DNA of 64,000 bases from an uncultured Paracoccaceae bacterium (GTDB lineage Bacteria > Pseudomonadota > Alphaproteobacteria > Rhodobacterales > Rhodobacteraceae), in contig CANMKB010000005.1 in assembly GCA_947498415.1 (NCBI GenBank), positions 124,001 through 188,000 on the forward strand. The letters run 5' to 3'. Below the pieces are notes generated by a model that did no database searches, had not been told where the DNA came from, and saw only the letters and a list, made by a program, of their open reading frames with translations. Position numbers and translations under genes: made by a program. Positions 25,836 through 34,834 of the stretch are shown here, one piece after another (within the stretch, counting starts at the first letter, position 1; each line of letters begins with the position of its first letter).

Positions 25836-27029
25836 ATGCTAGAAGACAAACGCATTCTTCTAATTATCAGCGGCGGGATCGCCGCCTATAAATCACTGGA
25901 ACTGATCCGTCAGCTGCGCAAACGCGGTGCCTGGGTCACACCCGTTTTGACCAAAGCTGCAACAGAATTTGTGACACCTTTGTCGGTGTCTGCTTTGGCC
26001 GAAGAAAAGGCCTATCAAGATCTGTTTGATCTGATGGATGAGGCCGAAATGGGCCATATTCAATTGTCACGTTCGGCAGACTTGATTGTGGTGGCGCCCT
26101 GCACAGCAAACTTGATGGCCAAGATGGCACATGGTTTTGCCGATGATCTTGCTTCAACCCTATTGCTTGCAACCGATACCCAAGTTTTGTTGGCCCCTGC
26201 AATGAATGTGCGTATGTGGGACAACCCGGCGACGCAGCGAAACCTAACGACTTTGCGCAAAGACGGGGTCGCGTTTGTTGGTCCAAACGAAGGTGATATG
26301 GCCTGTGGTGAATATGGCCCGGGCCGCATGGCAGAACCGTCTCAGATTGTCACAGCTGTCGAAGCGCAGCTTTCCGAAGGCCCTTTGACAGGGCGGCGCA
26401 TTCTTGTGACATCAGGCCCAACCCACGAGCCGATTGACCCGGTACGTTACATCGCCAACCGCAGTTCTGGTGCACAAGGCACGGCGATTGCACGTGCTTT
26501 GGCTTTGTTGGGCGCTGATGTGGTGTTTATCACCGGCCCAGCAGATGCGGCACATCCCGAAGGTGTGAAAGTCGTAGAAGTCAAAACTGCGGATGAAATG
26601 CTAGAGGCCGTTCAGAATTGTCTTCCTGCGGACGCGGCTATTTTTGCGGCCGCGGTCGCAGATTGGCGTGTTGAAGGCGCAAGCAACAGCAAGATAAAGA
26701 AACAGGCTGGCAAACTTCCGATGCTGAGCTTTTCTGAAAACCCGGATATCTTAGCAACGGTTTCGCAGCTGAAAACAGGGCGGCCGAGCCTTGTTGTTGG
26801 GTTCGCGGCGGAAACTGATGATGTGATCGATAATGCCACTGCCAAGCGTAAGCGTAAGGGCTGCGATTGGATTGTCGCCAATGATGTCAGTCCAGAAACG
26901 GGCATTATGGGTGGGCAAGAAAATGCTGTGACCCTGATTTCAGAGGACAGCTCTGAAACCTGGCCGCGCATGTCCAAAGAGGATGTGGCCCGCCAGCTTG
27001 CAGAGCGCATTTCTGCTGCGCTGGGCTAG
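25836..27029 (+). CDS. coaBC: bifunctional phosphopantothenoylcysteine decarboxylase / phosphopantothenate-cysteine ligase
   Basis: A 397-residue CoaBC (Dfp) enzyme for coenzyme A synthesis. The N-terminal flavoprotein decarboxylase has ISGGIAAYKSLELIRQLRKRG and the APAMNVRMWDNPATQ region. The C-terminal CoaB ligase starts at ILVTSGPTHEPIDPVRYIANRSSG and includes AAVADWR. The ATG at 25836 has GGAGA six bases upstream; a GTG at 25803 is in frame but less likely. dut follows after 39 bases containing a hairpin and a conserved repeat tail. Confidence 0.95.
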   Translation: MLEDKRILLIISGGIAAYKSLELIRQLRKRGAWVTPVLTKAATEFVTPLSVSALAEEKAYQDLFDLMDEAEMGHIQLSRSADLIVVAPCTANLMAKMAHGFADDLASTLLLATDTQVLLAPAMNVRMWDNPATQRNLTTLRKDGVAFVGPNEGDMACGEYGPGRMAEPSQIVTAVEAQLSEGPLTGRRILVTSGPTHEPIDPVRYIANRSSGAQGTAIARALALLGADVVFITGPADAAHPEGVKVVEVKTADEMLEAVQNCLPADAAIFAAAVADWRVEGASNSKIKKQAGKLPMLSFSENPDILATVSQLKTGRPSLVVGFAAETDDVIDNATAKRKRKGCDWIVANDVSPETGIMGGQENAVTLISEDSSETWPRMSKEDVARQLAERISAALG

Positions 27030-27031
27030 GT

Positions 27032-27066
27032 TCGCCTTCGGCGAGAGTATTTTTGGAAAGATGAAG
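27032..27066 (+). repeat. hairpin plus conserved GAGTATTTTT tail, copy 2
   Basis: The stem TCGCC-TTC-GGCGA (27032-27044) is followed directly by GAGTATTTTT and then GGAAAGATGAAG (27045-27066). The tail differs from copy 1 near 13511 at one of 22 bases. It lies two bases after the coaBC stop. Its last purines abut the dut start codon and may serve as its ribosome site. Confidence 0.6.
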
Positions 27067-27068
27067 GC

Positions 27069-27536
27069 ATGACCGTGGTTTCCCTCAAGTTGGCTTATCT
27101 AGAGGATGCGGATCAGACCGTTTCGCTTCCGTCATATGAAACATCTGGCGCGGCTGGTGCCGACCTGCGTGCCAATTTCCCACCCAAACGCAGAGATGGT
27201 ATTGCGCTGGCGCCCGGGGAGCGTGCGCTTGTGCCAATTGGATTGCGCGTGGAAATACCCGAAGGATACGAAGTACAGATCCGACCACGTTCTGGGCTGG
27301 CATTGAAGAACGGAATCACCTTGCCCAATAGTCCGGGCACGATTGATTGCGATTATCGCGGCCCGCTAGGCGTGATCGTTATGAACGCCGGGCAAGAGAC
27401 ATTTCACATCGCCCATGGTGCGCGGATCGCGCAAATGATTGTTGCCCCGGTTGTTCAGGCGGCGTTTCAGCTTGTTGACCAATTGGACGAGACCGAGCGC
27501 GGGGCAGGTGGCTTTGGCTCAACTGGTGTGAGCTGA
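27069..27536 (+). CDS. dut: dUTP diphosphatase
   Basis: A trimeric-type dUTPase of 155 residues that removes dUTP and supplies dUMP. All five motifs can be seen: [10 protein letters not shown], the [10 protein letters not shown] motif, [12 protein letters not shown], the [14 protein letters not shown]-terminal arm and the AQMIVAPV strand. It overlaps the MoeB-like gene by one base (TGATG). The coaBC-dut order is common in bacteria. Confidence 0.95.
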   Translation: MTVVSLKLAYLEDADQTVSLPSYETSGAAGADLRANFPPKRRDGIALAPGERALVPIGLRVEIPEGYEVQIRPRSGLALKNGITLPNSPGTIDCDYRGPLGVIVMNAGQETFHIAHGARIAQMIVAPVVQAAFQLVDQLDETERGAGGFGSTGVS

Positions 27537-28579
27537 TGTTGTTTGTTGTGGGGATGGCTGCTGTTCTTTGGGGCATCGGCGCAGTGATGGGGACACCCAA
27601 AGCAATGCGTTGGACCTTGATTGGCATTTTGTACCTTGCTGTCCTTCTTATGCATTTTGTTTTACCGGCTGGGCACAATCTACGGGTGGCAACGGGTGAG
27701 ACAGCCAAGCCTTGGCTTTTGCTTGGCGGCATATTTGCCATTGTCTTTGCATATCGCACTGGGTTGAAGGCGTTGAAGCAACGTGCTGTACCCATGCAGG
27801 ACGCTGAAACACCATCTACTTTTCGTGAGGTGGAGCTTGAACGATATGCCCGCCACATTGTGTTGCGCGAAATCGGTGGGCCAGGGCAGAAGAAACTGAA
27901 AGACGCCAAAGTCTTGGTGATCGGGGCAGGCGGCCTTGGTTGTCCGGCGTTGATGTATCTGGCGGCGGCCGGGGTTGGAACGATTGGCGTGGTTGACGAT
28001 GACCTTGTCGACAATTCAAACCTACAACGCCAAGTCATCCATGATGATGCCGATATCGAAGTTCCAAAGGTACACAGTGCAGCTGCGTCCATGCGTGCGC
28101 AAAACCCGTTTGTCGAGGTGCGCCCTTATCATCGAAGATTGACAGTGGCGGACGCGCCAGATTTGGTGTCAGAATATGATGTGGTTTTAGACGGGACAGA
28201 CAATTTTGAAACCCGCTATTTGATTAATCGAGTTTGCGTGAAGCTGAATAAGCCTTTGATTTCAGGGGCTTTAACCCAGTGGGAAGGTCAGATCAGCGTG
28301 TTTGATTCTGCCAACAATACCCCTTGTTACCAATGTATATTCCCCGACGCGCCAGCAGCGTATCTTGCGCCCAATTGTGCCGAGGCCGGGGTGATTGGCC
28401 CTTTGCCCGGAGTGATTGGAGCCATGATGGCGGTCGAAGCCATAAAAGTGATCACAGGTGCGGGTCTGGCTCTACGTGGCGAAATGCAATTTTACGATGC
28501 GCTCTATGGCGAAAATCGGAAGATTATGTTGAAGAAAAGGCCAGATTGCCCCGTCTGCGGTGTCCAAAAGACCGGATAG
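27536..28579 (+). CDS. HesA/MoeB/ThiF family adenylyltransferase with N-terminal membrane domain
   Basis: A 347-residue protein. The first 75 residues hold three predicted membrane helices (about 2-20, 26-43 and 59-74). From about residue 100 comes an E1-like domain with RYARHIVLREIGGPGQKKL, the nucleotide motif VIGAGGLGCPA (about 128-138), NLQRQVIHDDADI and zinc-type cysteine pairs CYQC and CPVC. MoeB activates the C-terminal glycine of MoaD and ThiF that of ThiS; either could be the target. No rhodanese domain is present. The membrane anchor is unusual for MoeB in general. Its start overlaps the dut stop by one base. Confidence 0.87.
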   Translation: MLFVVGMAAVLWGIGAVMGTPKAMRWTLIGILYLAVLLMHFVLPAGHNLRVATGETAKPWLLLGGIFAIVFAYRTGLKALKQRAVPMQDAETPSTFREVELERYARHIVLREIGGPGQKKLKDAKVLVIGAGGLGCPALMYLAAAGVGTIGVVDDDLVDNSNLQRQVIHDDADIEVPKVHSAAASMRAQNPFVEVRPYHRRLTVADAPDLVSEYDVVLDGTDNFETRYLINRVCVKLNKPLISGALTQWEGQISVFDSANNTPCYQCIFPDAPAAYLAPNCAEAGVIGPLPGVIGAMMAVEAIKVITGAGLALRGEMQFYDALYGENRKIMLKKRPDCPVCGVQKTG

Positions 28580-28630
28580 GCGTTGCAGAATATTTGCGGG
28601 CACTTAGGTTGATCTCAAAGGAGTTCCCGC

Positions 28631-30640
28631 ATGACCAACGCGCTTTTGTCCGATTGGACCAGCCCATTTCAAATCGCCCCATTTGATGCCATCGCTGATG
28701 ATGACTTTGCCCCCGCTTTCGAAAAAGCACTCGTCGCCCACAAGGCCGAAATAGAGGGGATTGCAGGCAGATCAGATGCAGCGACATTTGCCAATACGAT
28801 TGAAGCGATGGAGGCCGCAGGCGGTGCTTTGGATAAGGTGCTTTCGGTCTTTTACACGGTTGCGGGTGCGGACAGTAACCCAGCACGCGAGGCATTGCAG
28901 CGCGAGTTTTCACCGAAATTGGCAGCCCATAGCGCAGAGATTTCAGCGAACAAACTGTTGTTTGCGCGGATCGCAGATCTTTGGGCACGTAAAGACACAC
29001 TAGGACTGACCGACGAGCAAGCGCGGGTCTTGATGCTGACACATCGTGGCTTTGTCCGCAGTGGGGCAGCACTTGACGGGGCAGACGATGCCCGGATGAA
29101 AGACATTAAATCGCGCCTTGCGGTGTTGGGTACCGAGTTCACACAGAACCTTTTGGCGGATGAACGCGAGTGGTTCATGGAACTGGCCGAAGCAGACTTG
29201 GAAGGCCTGCCCGATTTTGTGGTGGCCGCATCGCGCGCCGCGGGCCAAGAAAAAGGAAGCAGCGGTCCGGTGGTTACTTTGTCGCGATCCATCATCGTGC
29301 CGTTTCTTCAATTTTCGCCGCGACGCGACCTGCGGAAAAAGGCCTTTGCCGCATGGGTCGCACGAGGGGCAAATGGGGGGGAGACTGACAATCGTGAAAT
29401 CGCGGCGGAAATCCTGTCTTTGCGCAAAGAACGGGCCAATTTGTTAGGGTATGCAAGCTTTGCGGACTATAAGCTTGAAACCGAAATGGCCAAAACACCG
29501 GCGGCCGTGCGTGATTTGTTGATGTCTGTATGGGCGCCCGCAAAATCGCGGGCCGAGGCGGATGCATCTGTGTTGACGGATATGATGCACCAAGATGGGG
29601 TGAATGGTGACTTAGAGCCTTGGGACTGGCGTTATTACGCAGAGAAACGCCGCAAGGCAGATCATGATCTCGATGAGGCGGCGCTAAAGCCGTATTTGCA
29701 ACTCGATCGTATGATCGAGGCAAGCTTTGACTGTGCCACGCGCTTGTTTGGGCTAGAGTTTAAACCGCTGGATGTCCCGCTGTATCACGAGGACTGCCGT
29801 GCATGGGAAGTCACGCGAAACGGTTCGCATGTTGCCGTGTTTATTGGCGATTACTTTGCCCGTGGTTCTAAGCGTTCAGGGGCGTGGTGTTCTGCGATGC
29901 GTGGGCAGGCCAAATTCCCAAAACCGCAAGCGCCGATTGTCATCAACGTTTGCAACTTTGCGAAATCAGACCCGGCACTTTTGTCCTATGACGACGCACG
30001 CACGCTGTTCCATGAATTCGGTCACGCGCTGCATCAGATGCTCTCTAATGTGACGTATGAAAGTATTTCGGGAACCTCCGTCGCCCGCGATTTTGTGGAA
30101 CTGCCAAGTCAGCTTTATGAACATTGGCTTGAGGTGCCGGAAGTGCTGCAATCTTTTGCAACACATGCCGAGACAGGCGAGCCGATGCCGCAGGATATGT
30201 TGGATAAGGTTTTGAAAGCTGCGAACTTCGACATGGGTTTTCAAACTGTGGAATATGTTGCCTCGGCCTTGGTGGATCTGGCATTCCACGAGGGCGACGC
30301 AACAGCTGACCCTATGGCGATGCAAGCTGACGTACTTTCCAAACTCGGGATGCCGCCGGCGATTACGATGCGCCACGCAACTCCTCATTTTGCGCATGTA
30401 TTTGCGGGGGATGGCTATTCCAGCGGCTATTACAGCTACATGTGGTCAGAGGTGATGGATGCAGATGCCTTTGCCGCATTTGAAGAGGCGGGCAACCCTT
30501 TTGATGAAGACACGGCCAAATCGCTTGAGGCAAACATTTTGTCAACAGGTGGCTCGGTCGATGCCGAGGCACTGTATATGCGTTTTCGTGGTCAGCTGCC
30601 AAAGGTCGAAGCATTGCTGAAAGGGCGCGGGCTCGTTTGA
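28631..30640 (+). CDS. M3 family metallopeptidase (peptidyl-dipeptidase Dcp / oligopeptidase A type)
   Basis: A 669-residue zinc oligopeptidase. The catalytic motif LFHEFGHALHQM (HExxH near residues 460-464) is followed by the downstream FVELPSQLYEHW stretch, which supplies the third ligand Glu. There is no signal peptide, so it is cytoplasmic and probably degrades short peptides released by other proteases. The length is typical of Dcp or OpdA. A strong bidirectional terminator follows. Confidence 0.93.
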   Translation: MTNALLSDWTSPFQIAPFDAIADDDFAPAFEKALVAHKAEIEGIAGRSDAATFANTIEAMEAAGGALDKVLSVFYTVAGADSNPAREALQREFSPKLAAHSAEISANKLLFARIADLWARKDTLGLTDEQARVLMLTHRGFVRSGAALDGADDARMKDIKSRLAVLGTEFTQNLLADEREWFMELAEADLEGLPDFVVAASRAAGQEKGSSGPVVTLSRSIIVPFLQFSPRRDLRKKAFAAWVARGANGGETDNREIAAEILSLRKERANLLGYASFADYKLETEMAKTPAAVRDLLMSVWAPAKSRAEADASVLTDMMHQDGVNGDLEPWDWRYYAEKRRKADHDLDEAALKPYLQLDRMIEASFDCATRLFGLEFKPLDVPLYHEDCRAWEVTRNGSHVAVFIGDYFARGSKRSGAWCSAMRGQAKFPKPQAPIVINVCNFAKSDPALLSYDDARTLFHEFGHALHQMLSNVTYESISGTSVARDFVELPSQLYEHWLEVPEVLQSFATHAETGEPMPQDMLDKVLKAANFDMGFQTVEYVASALVDLAFHEGDATADPMAMQADVLSKLGMPPAITMRHATPHFAHVFAGDGYSSGYYSYMWSEVMDADAFAAFEEAGNPFDEDTAKSLEANILSTGGSVDAEALYMRFRGQLPKVEALLKGRGLV

Positions 30641-30672
30641 TCTAGTTTTCCAATAATTGGAATTTATACAAA

Positions 30673-30704
30673 AAAAGGGCCGCGTAATCTGCGCGGCCCT
30701 TTTT
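30673..30704. terminator. bidirectional terminator between the M3 peptidase and the KpsE-like gene
   Basis: AGGGCCGCG (30676-30684) pairs with CGCGGCCCT (30692-30700), and flanking A and T runs extend the stem to 30673-30704. T runs exist in both directions, serving the two convergent genes. Confidence 0.85.
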
Positions 30705-30722
30705 CTTTTACGTCTTTTGGTT

Positions 30723-32567
30723 TTATCCAGAGACTTGTTCGCGCAGGATTGATGCGGTTAAGGAGATCATCAGATAGGCCCCTGAGAAGATCAGGAAGGC
30801 CAGCATCGTGTTCTCAAAGCTGCGTGGATAAGCCGGATCTTCCGAAACAACTGGCGCAACCGATGTCGTGAGATAACGCACTTGGCGGCTTGCCTCGAGC
30901 TCGGTTTGTTTAAGCGTCTGCAAGGCCGACTGCATAATCAAGTCGGCGGTCGCAAGATCAGCTTGTGCCACCTGAATATCTGCGGTCTGCCCAGCAAGAG
31001 ATTTCGTGCCCTCGGCGGCGTCACCCATCCGTTGCTGTAGGGCTTGAAGCACGCCTTGCAAGCGTCTGATGCTGCCTTTTGCACCATCTACTCGCGCTTG
31101 ATTGGGGCGCGTGTTGTCAAGCAGCTGGGTGAGTTCGAGTTGCTTTTCCTGTAGCTCAAGTTCGTAGGTGCTGATTTGTTGACGCAGGCTGGCGATCAAA
31201 CCTTCAGGGTCAAGGACCGAACTTTCCTGCAAACGTACCAGTGCAAGCTGCGCCTCACGGCGGTCGGCCTTGGCTTCTTCAAGGCTACGACGTGCGTCCT
31301 TGAGCTGGTCTTCGCGTTTACGACGGGACTGGCCATCCACCTTTTCTTCGGCATAGGCAATCAGCGCTTCTGAAAAACGCGTGCTTGTCTGAGCGTCAGG
31401 AGACGAAACCTCCATTCGGATCACGCCATCTGTTGGATCAAAGCCGATTTTTACGTACTTTGTGTAGACCTTATAGGCCTCTTCATTAGACGGCTCTGGT
31501 GCCAACCGTTGAAGCGGGTCAACGGAAGGGTCAGAGAATACAGCTTTAAATCCTACATCTTCTTCCAGCCGCAACATCGCTTCTTTGGATTGTAAGTAGG
31601 ACTGGGTTGAGGTGGAATCCTTGGTGTCAAACTGTGAACCTGACAGCAGCCCACCACCAACACCCGCCTGTTCCGATTGAATGATCAGGAATTCTGACTT
31701 CGTCGAATACATCGGGGTCGCGATGGAGTAATAGTAATACCCTGCCAGCAGCGTTGGAATAAGAACAAAAGCCGCCAGACGCGACACCATAAGAAGTGTC
31801 TTGCGGCGACGACGCCGTGCGATGTCTTTTTGGATGTCACCAATCTCGCGCACTCGGCGTTCCGTTGGGCTTGCAAGCTCTTCAGACGGAAGGTTTGGCG
31901 TGCCCGCTGGCTGTGTTTGCGGAAGCTGGACGGCACCGCCACCCACGGGGGCGGTCGGCGCAACATTGTCGAGCATGTTCGAACTGCGGAATGGGTCAAG
32001 GCCTTGATGGCGTAGCAAACGCACTGCGTCATAGTCAGACGTTGCTGCAATCCCGTGCTTTTGCGCAAGGCGGCGCGCCATTCGCAATTGTCGACCTGTC
32101 AGCCCTTCTTGCCGAATGGCTGCGATCTCTTGCTCGGGGTTTCCGGCTGGCGTCGCTGGTGCCGCAGCTGGAATAGAGGATGGCGGGGCGGTCGTTCCCA
32201 TGGTTGGGGCCGGAGCAGCAGGTGGTGTTTCAACCTCAGGCGCTTCCGCTGCTGCCGCTAATCCGCCCATGTCCTCTTGGGTTGAGGTTGGAAGCGGGGC
32301 GCCGTCAACAGATGCCAACCGGGCGCGTCGCTCTGCTGACCGTGCAAGGCGTGCATTGCGGCGTTGCGCACGGTCAGAAACATCGGCATCTTCGCTTGGT
32401 GCGATAGCAGCTGTCACCACAGCCGTTTGCGTTTCAGGTAGCGGGGCCGGAGGCTCTGCATGGCTGAAATCCTCCGCCAAATTTGACGAAGGTTCGGGCG
32501 CCGGGGCCGCAGGTGGTTGTGCGCTGCGACGCACTCGGAATTTTTTAGCCTTGGGTTTGGTAGTCAT
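30723..32567 (-). CDS. capsule polysaccharide export inner-membrane protein (KpsE/BexC-like, polysaccharide copolymerase)
   Basis: A 614-residue protein. The first 250 residues are largely disordered, rich in Ala and Pro. They include a conserved-looking helical patch (LTGRQLRMARRLAQKHG ... DAVRLLRHQGLDP, about residues 155-192). A membrane helix lies near 257-280, then a Wzz-like region with long coiled coils (about 390-560), and a final helix near 585-605. This is the layout of KpsE-type adaptors linking the ABC exporter to the outer-membrane channel. The ATG at 32567 lies inside the end of the kpsT-like gene (23-base overlap). An in-frame start further upstream is less likely. Confidence 0.82.
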   Translation of the reverse strand: MTTKPKAKKFRVRRSAQPPAAPAPEPSSNLAEDFSHAEPPAPLPETQTAVVTAAIAPSEDADVSDRAQRRNARLARSAERRARLASVDGAPLPTSTQEDMGGLAAAAEAPEVETPPAAPAPTMGTTAPPSSIPAAAPATPAGNPEQEIAAIRQEGLTGRQLRMARRLAQKHGIAATSDYDAVRLLRHQGLDPFRSSNMLDNVAPTAPVGGGAVQLPQTQPAGTPNLPSEELASPTERRVREIGDIQKDIARRRRRKTLLMVSRLAAFVLIPTLLAGYYYYSIATPMYSTKSEFLIIQSEQAGVGGGLLSGSQFDTKDSTSTQSYLQSKEAMLRLEEDVGFKAVFSDPSVDPLQRLAPEPSNEEAYKVYTKYVKIGFDPTDGVIRMEVSSPDAQTSTRFSEALIAYAEEKVDGQSRRKREDQLKDARRSLEEAKADRREAQLALVRLQESSVLDPEGLIASLRQQISTYELELQEKQLELTQLLDNTRPNQARVDGAKGSIRRLQGVLQALQQRMGDAAEGTKSLAGQTADIQVAQADLATADLIMQSALQTLKQTELEASRQVRYLTTSVAPVVSEDPAYPRSFENTMLAFLIFSGAYLMISLTASILREQVSG

Positions 32568-33204
32568 AAAGCTGCTTCGCCTCTTCCAAGGTGTCAAACA
32601 TATGCAATTGCCCGTTTAGCAAAACGGCGGCAGAGCTTGCAAATTTTTCCAGGGTCTTGGCCTGGTGTGACACAATGATCATCGTGGTGGTGCGCAAACG
32701 CTCGCGCAAGACCTCACCGGCTTTGCGGTTGAATTCAACATCGGTCGAAGAAGGCATTCCCTCATCCACCAAATAGATGTCAAAATCCAACGCAAGCATC
32801 AGTGAGAACGAAAATCTGGCCCGCATCCCAGAGGAATAGGTGCCGAGTGGTTGATCAAAATATTCGCCCAATCCACACAGCCACCGGCAGAATGCCTCGA
32901 CATAGTCGGGATCAAGCCCATAGAGCCGTGCAATGTAGCGGCTGTTTTCAACGGCGGTGTGCTTGTTCACAACGCCGCCCATAAATCCAAGTGGAAACGA
33001 GATACGGCAATCGCGGCGAATTTCGCCTTCATCCGGCTTTTCCAAACCGGCCATCATATTGATGATCGTTGTTTTGCCTGACCCGTTGGCCGCTAGAATT
33101 CCAACCGACCGGCCCAATTCCACGCGAAAAGAACAGCGATCAAGGATGACCTTGCGCTGGGTGCCCGTCCAGAAGGACTTACTCACATTCTCAAATTCGA
33201 GCAT
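32545..33204 (-). CDS. capsular polysaccharide ABC transporter ATP-binding protein (KpsT-like)
   Basis: A 219-residue ATPase with Walker A GILAANGSGKTTIINMM, signature YSSGMRARFSFSLMLALDFD and Walker B IYLVDEGM, all typical of the KpsT/WcbN/CtrD group rather than O-antigen Wzt. It would power export of a capsule-like polysaccharide. The permease (KpsM) and outer-membrane partner (KpsD) are not in the window. It overlaps the KpsE-like gene by 23 bases. The 192 bases upstream hold only the nhaA terminator and the probable promoter. Confidence 0.88.
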   Translation of the reverse strand: MLEFENVSKSFWTGTQRKVILDRCSFRVELGRSVGILAANGSGKTTIINMMAGLEKPDEGEIRRDCRISFPLGFMGGVVNKHTAVENSRYIARLYGLDPDYVEAFCRWLCGLGEYFDQPLGTYSSGMRARFSFSLMLALDFDIYLVDEGMPSSTDVEFNRKAGEVLRERLRTTTMIIVSHQAKTLEKFASSAAVLLNGQLHMFDTLEEAKQLYDYQTQG

Positions 33205-33344
33205 TACTGTGCTCCGGCGCCGCTCTGGCCTCTTTCCCCTTAGCAGGGAATTCTTAACGTCCCACTATGGGATCTTGTTCGTAGTATGTCGGATTTGCCT
33301 ATATCCTGACAACATATGCTGCGCCTTTTGGGCGAAAAAAAGGC

Positions 33345-33371
33345 AGAAACCGGCGCAAGGCACCGGTTTCT
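33345..33371 (-). terminator. nhaA terminator
   Basis: AGAAACCGG (33345-33353) and CCGGTTTCT (33363-33371) form a 9-base stem. On the minus strand it is followed by CTGCC and a seven-T run (33335-33341). It lies 25 bases after the nhaA stop. Confidence 0.8.
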
Positions 33372-33396
33372 TTGGTTTTCGATTGGTTCAATCGGA

Positions 33397-34656
33397 TTAT
33401 TCGGCGGGTTGCAGCTCAATTTTTTGAACTCGGAACAGTTTGCCCGCGACAATCGAGATGATCGCTGCTGCAAAACTGAACAGCGCACCCATTTTCGCAG
33501 CATCTTGCACTTCACCTGCAGGGAAGGCCACGGATGCCACAAATAGCGATACCGTAAAGCCAATCGCGGCGACAAAGCCAATGACCACGAGATCAATAAT
33601 GCGCATCCCTTGCGGTATGCCCAGCTTAAGGACCACAGCACCGAACCATCCAAACAGCAAAACGCCAATTGGCTTACCAATGATCAAACCGGCCAGAACC
33701 AACCATGTGGCGTCGCCAATTGCGCTGAATTCGACACCAGCATTCAGCAAGCCAAAGAAGAATAGGACGACTTCGACCGGATGCTTGAGCGCGTGTTCGA
33801 TGACGTTCAGCAGATCGTGCAGGTGTACTTCGGCTTCAGAGAAGATGCCAAAGGCGCGATCGGCATGAGGTATCGCGGGAACGATCGGTAGCAAACCCAA
33901 GGCAGGGTGCAGGCCAGAGCGCATAAAACCATACCAACTCACGGCTGCGGCAACCGCGTAAGGTATAAAATGAAGGTTCTTACGAACCCAGGAAGATGTC
34001 GGACGGTTCTGTTTCCCTTTGTCCATGCGGCGTGGCAGCCAGTTGAACAAGATGTATACCGCAATGGCGGCGCCGAAAGAGGCCAGCAACCAAACCGGTG
34101 CCAAATCACCAGATGGGTAGAAAATCGCCAGAATGATCAGGCCAACCGCATCATCGGCAATCGCCAATAGCAGCAGGAAGCGTACGGCCGGGTGACCCGC
34201 GCCAAATACGATCCGGCCCACCAAGTAAGAAAACGCGATGTCTGTTGCGGTTGGAATCGCCCAACCGTTCGCAACTGCATTATAAGTCTCAGAACCAAGC
34301 AATGCCGCCAGACCAAGGTAAACCGCGATTGGGCCAAACATGCCGCCAGCCGTTGCAAACAACGGTGTGGCCGCCTTTTTACCGCGTAAAGAGCCGTCTT
34401 TTAGAACAACGGCTTCCCAAACTTCTTTTGCAGCGATGGCAAAGAAAAAGGCCATAAGCACATCATTTACAAGATAGTGCAGCGTCAGCGTGCGATGCCC
34501 ATCATGCAGATGACCAATCGGAGCATGATCCCAGATCACAAACTCTACAAAGTGATGGTAAGTTTCAGCGTTTGTATTTGCCCAAAACAGCGCAAGTACC
34601 GCGCCGATAATTAACAATAACGAGTAATTTGTCAGAAAATTCCAGACGCGATACAT
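33397..34656 (-). CDS. nhaA: Na+/H+ antiporter NhaA
   Basis: A 419-residue secondary antiporter with about twelve helices. The transport motif LLAIADDAVGLIILAIFYP carries the two adjacent aspartates needed for ion exchange, and the TDIAFSYLVG segment matches the family's TDIAFA motif. It exports sodium and imports protons for pH and salt balance, fitting a marine bacterium. The N-terminus MYRVWNFLTNYSLLLIIGAV is typical. A 178-base gap precedes it and likely carries its promoter. Confidence 0.94.
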   Translation of the reverse strand: MYRVWNFLTNYSLLLIIGAVLALFWANTNAETYHHFVEFVIWDHAPIGHLHDGHRTLTLHYLVNDVLMAFFFAIAAKEVWEAVVLKDGSLRGKKAATPLFATAGGMFGPIAVYLGLAALLGSETYNAVANGWAIPTATDIAFSYLVGRIVFGAGHPAVRFLLLLAIADDAVGLIILAIFYPSGDLAPVWLLASFGAAIAVYILFNWLPRRMDKGKQNRPTSSWVRKNLHFIPYAVAAAVSWYGFMRSGLHPALGLLPIVPAIPHADRAFGIFSEAEVHLHDLLNVIEHALKHPVEVVLFFFGLLNAGVEFSAIGDATWLVLAGLIIGKPIGVLLFGWFGAVVLKLGIPQGMRIIDLVVIGFVAAIGFTVSLFVASVAFPAGEVQDAAKMGALFSFAAAIISIVAGKLFRVQKIELQPAE

Positions 34657-34834
34657 CGTTTTCCCCCAGTTGTCTTTTCATATCTCAGTATCGCATATAG
34701 GGCGGCCCAGCAACGGGACCATGCACTAGATTGGGTTAGATTGACGCAGTTTTTATGAAGATGGGCAAAAGATGCATCGCAGGCCCATGTTTTCCAGGAA
34801 TTGCACCGCGCAAACGGTCTTAAAGGACGCCGCC

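Noticed and set aside
34657..34834. Possible ion-sensing RNA (nhaA motif) in the nhaA upstream region.
   Set aside because: I could not recognise the conserved core of any described nhaA RNA motif and saw no strong nested stem. A covariance-model search would be decisive.
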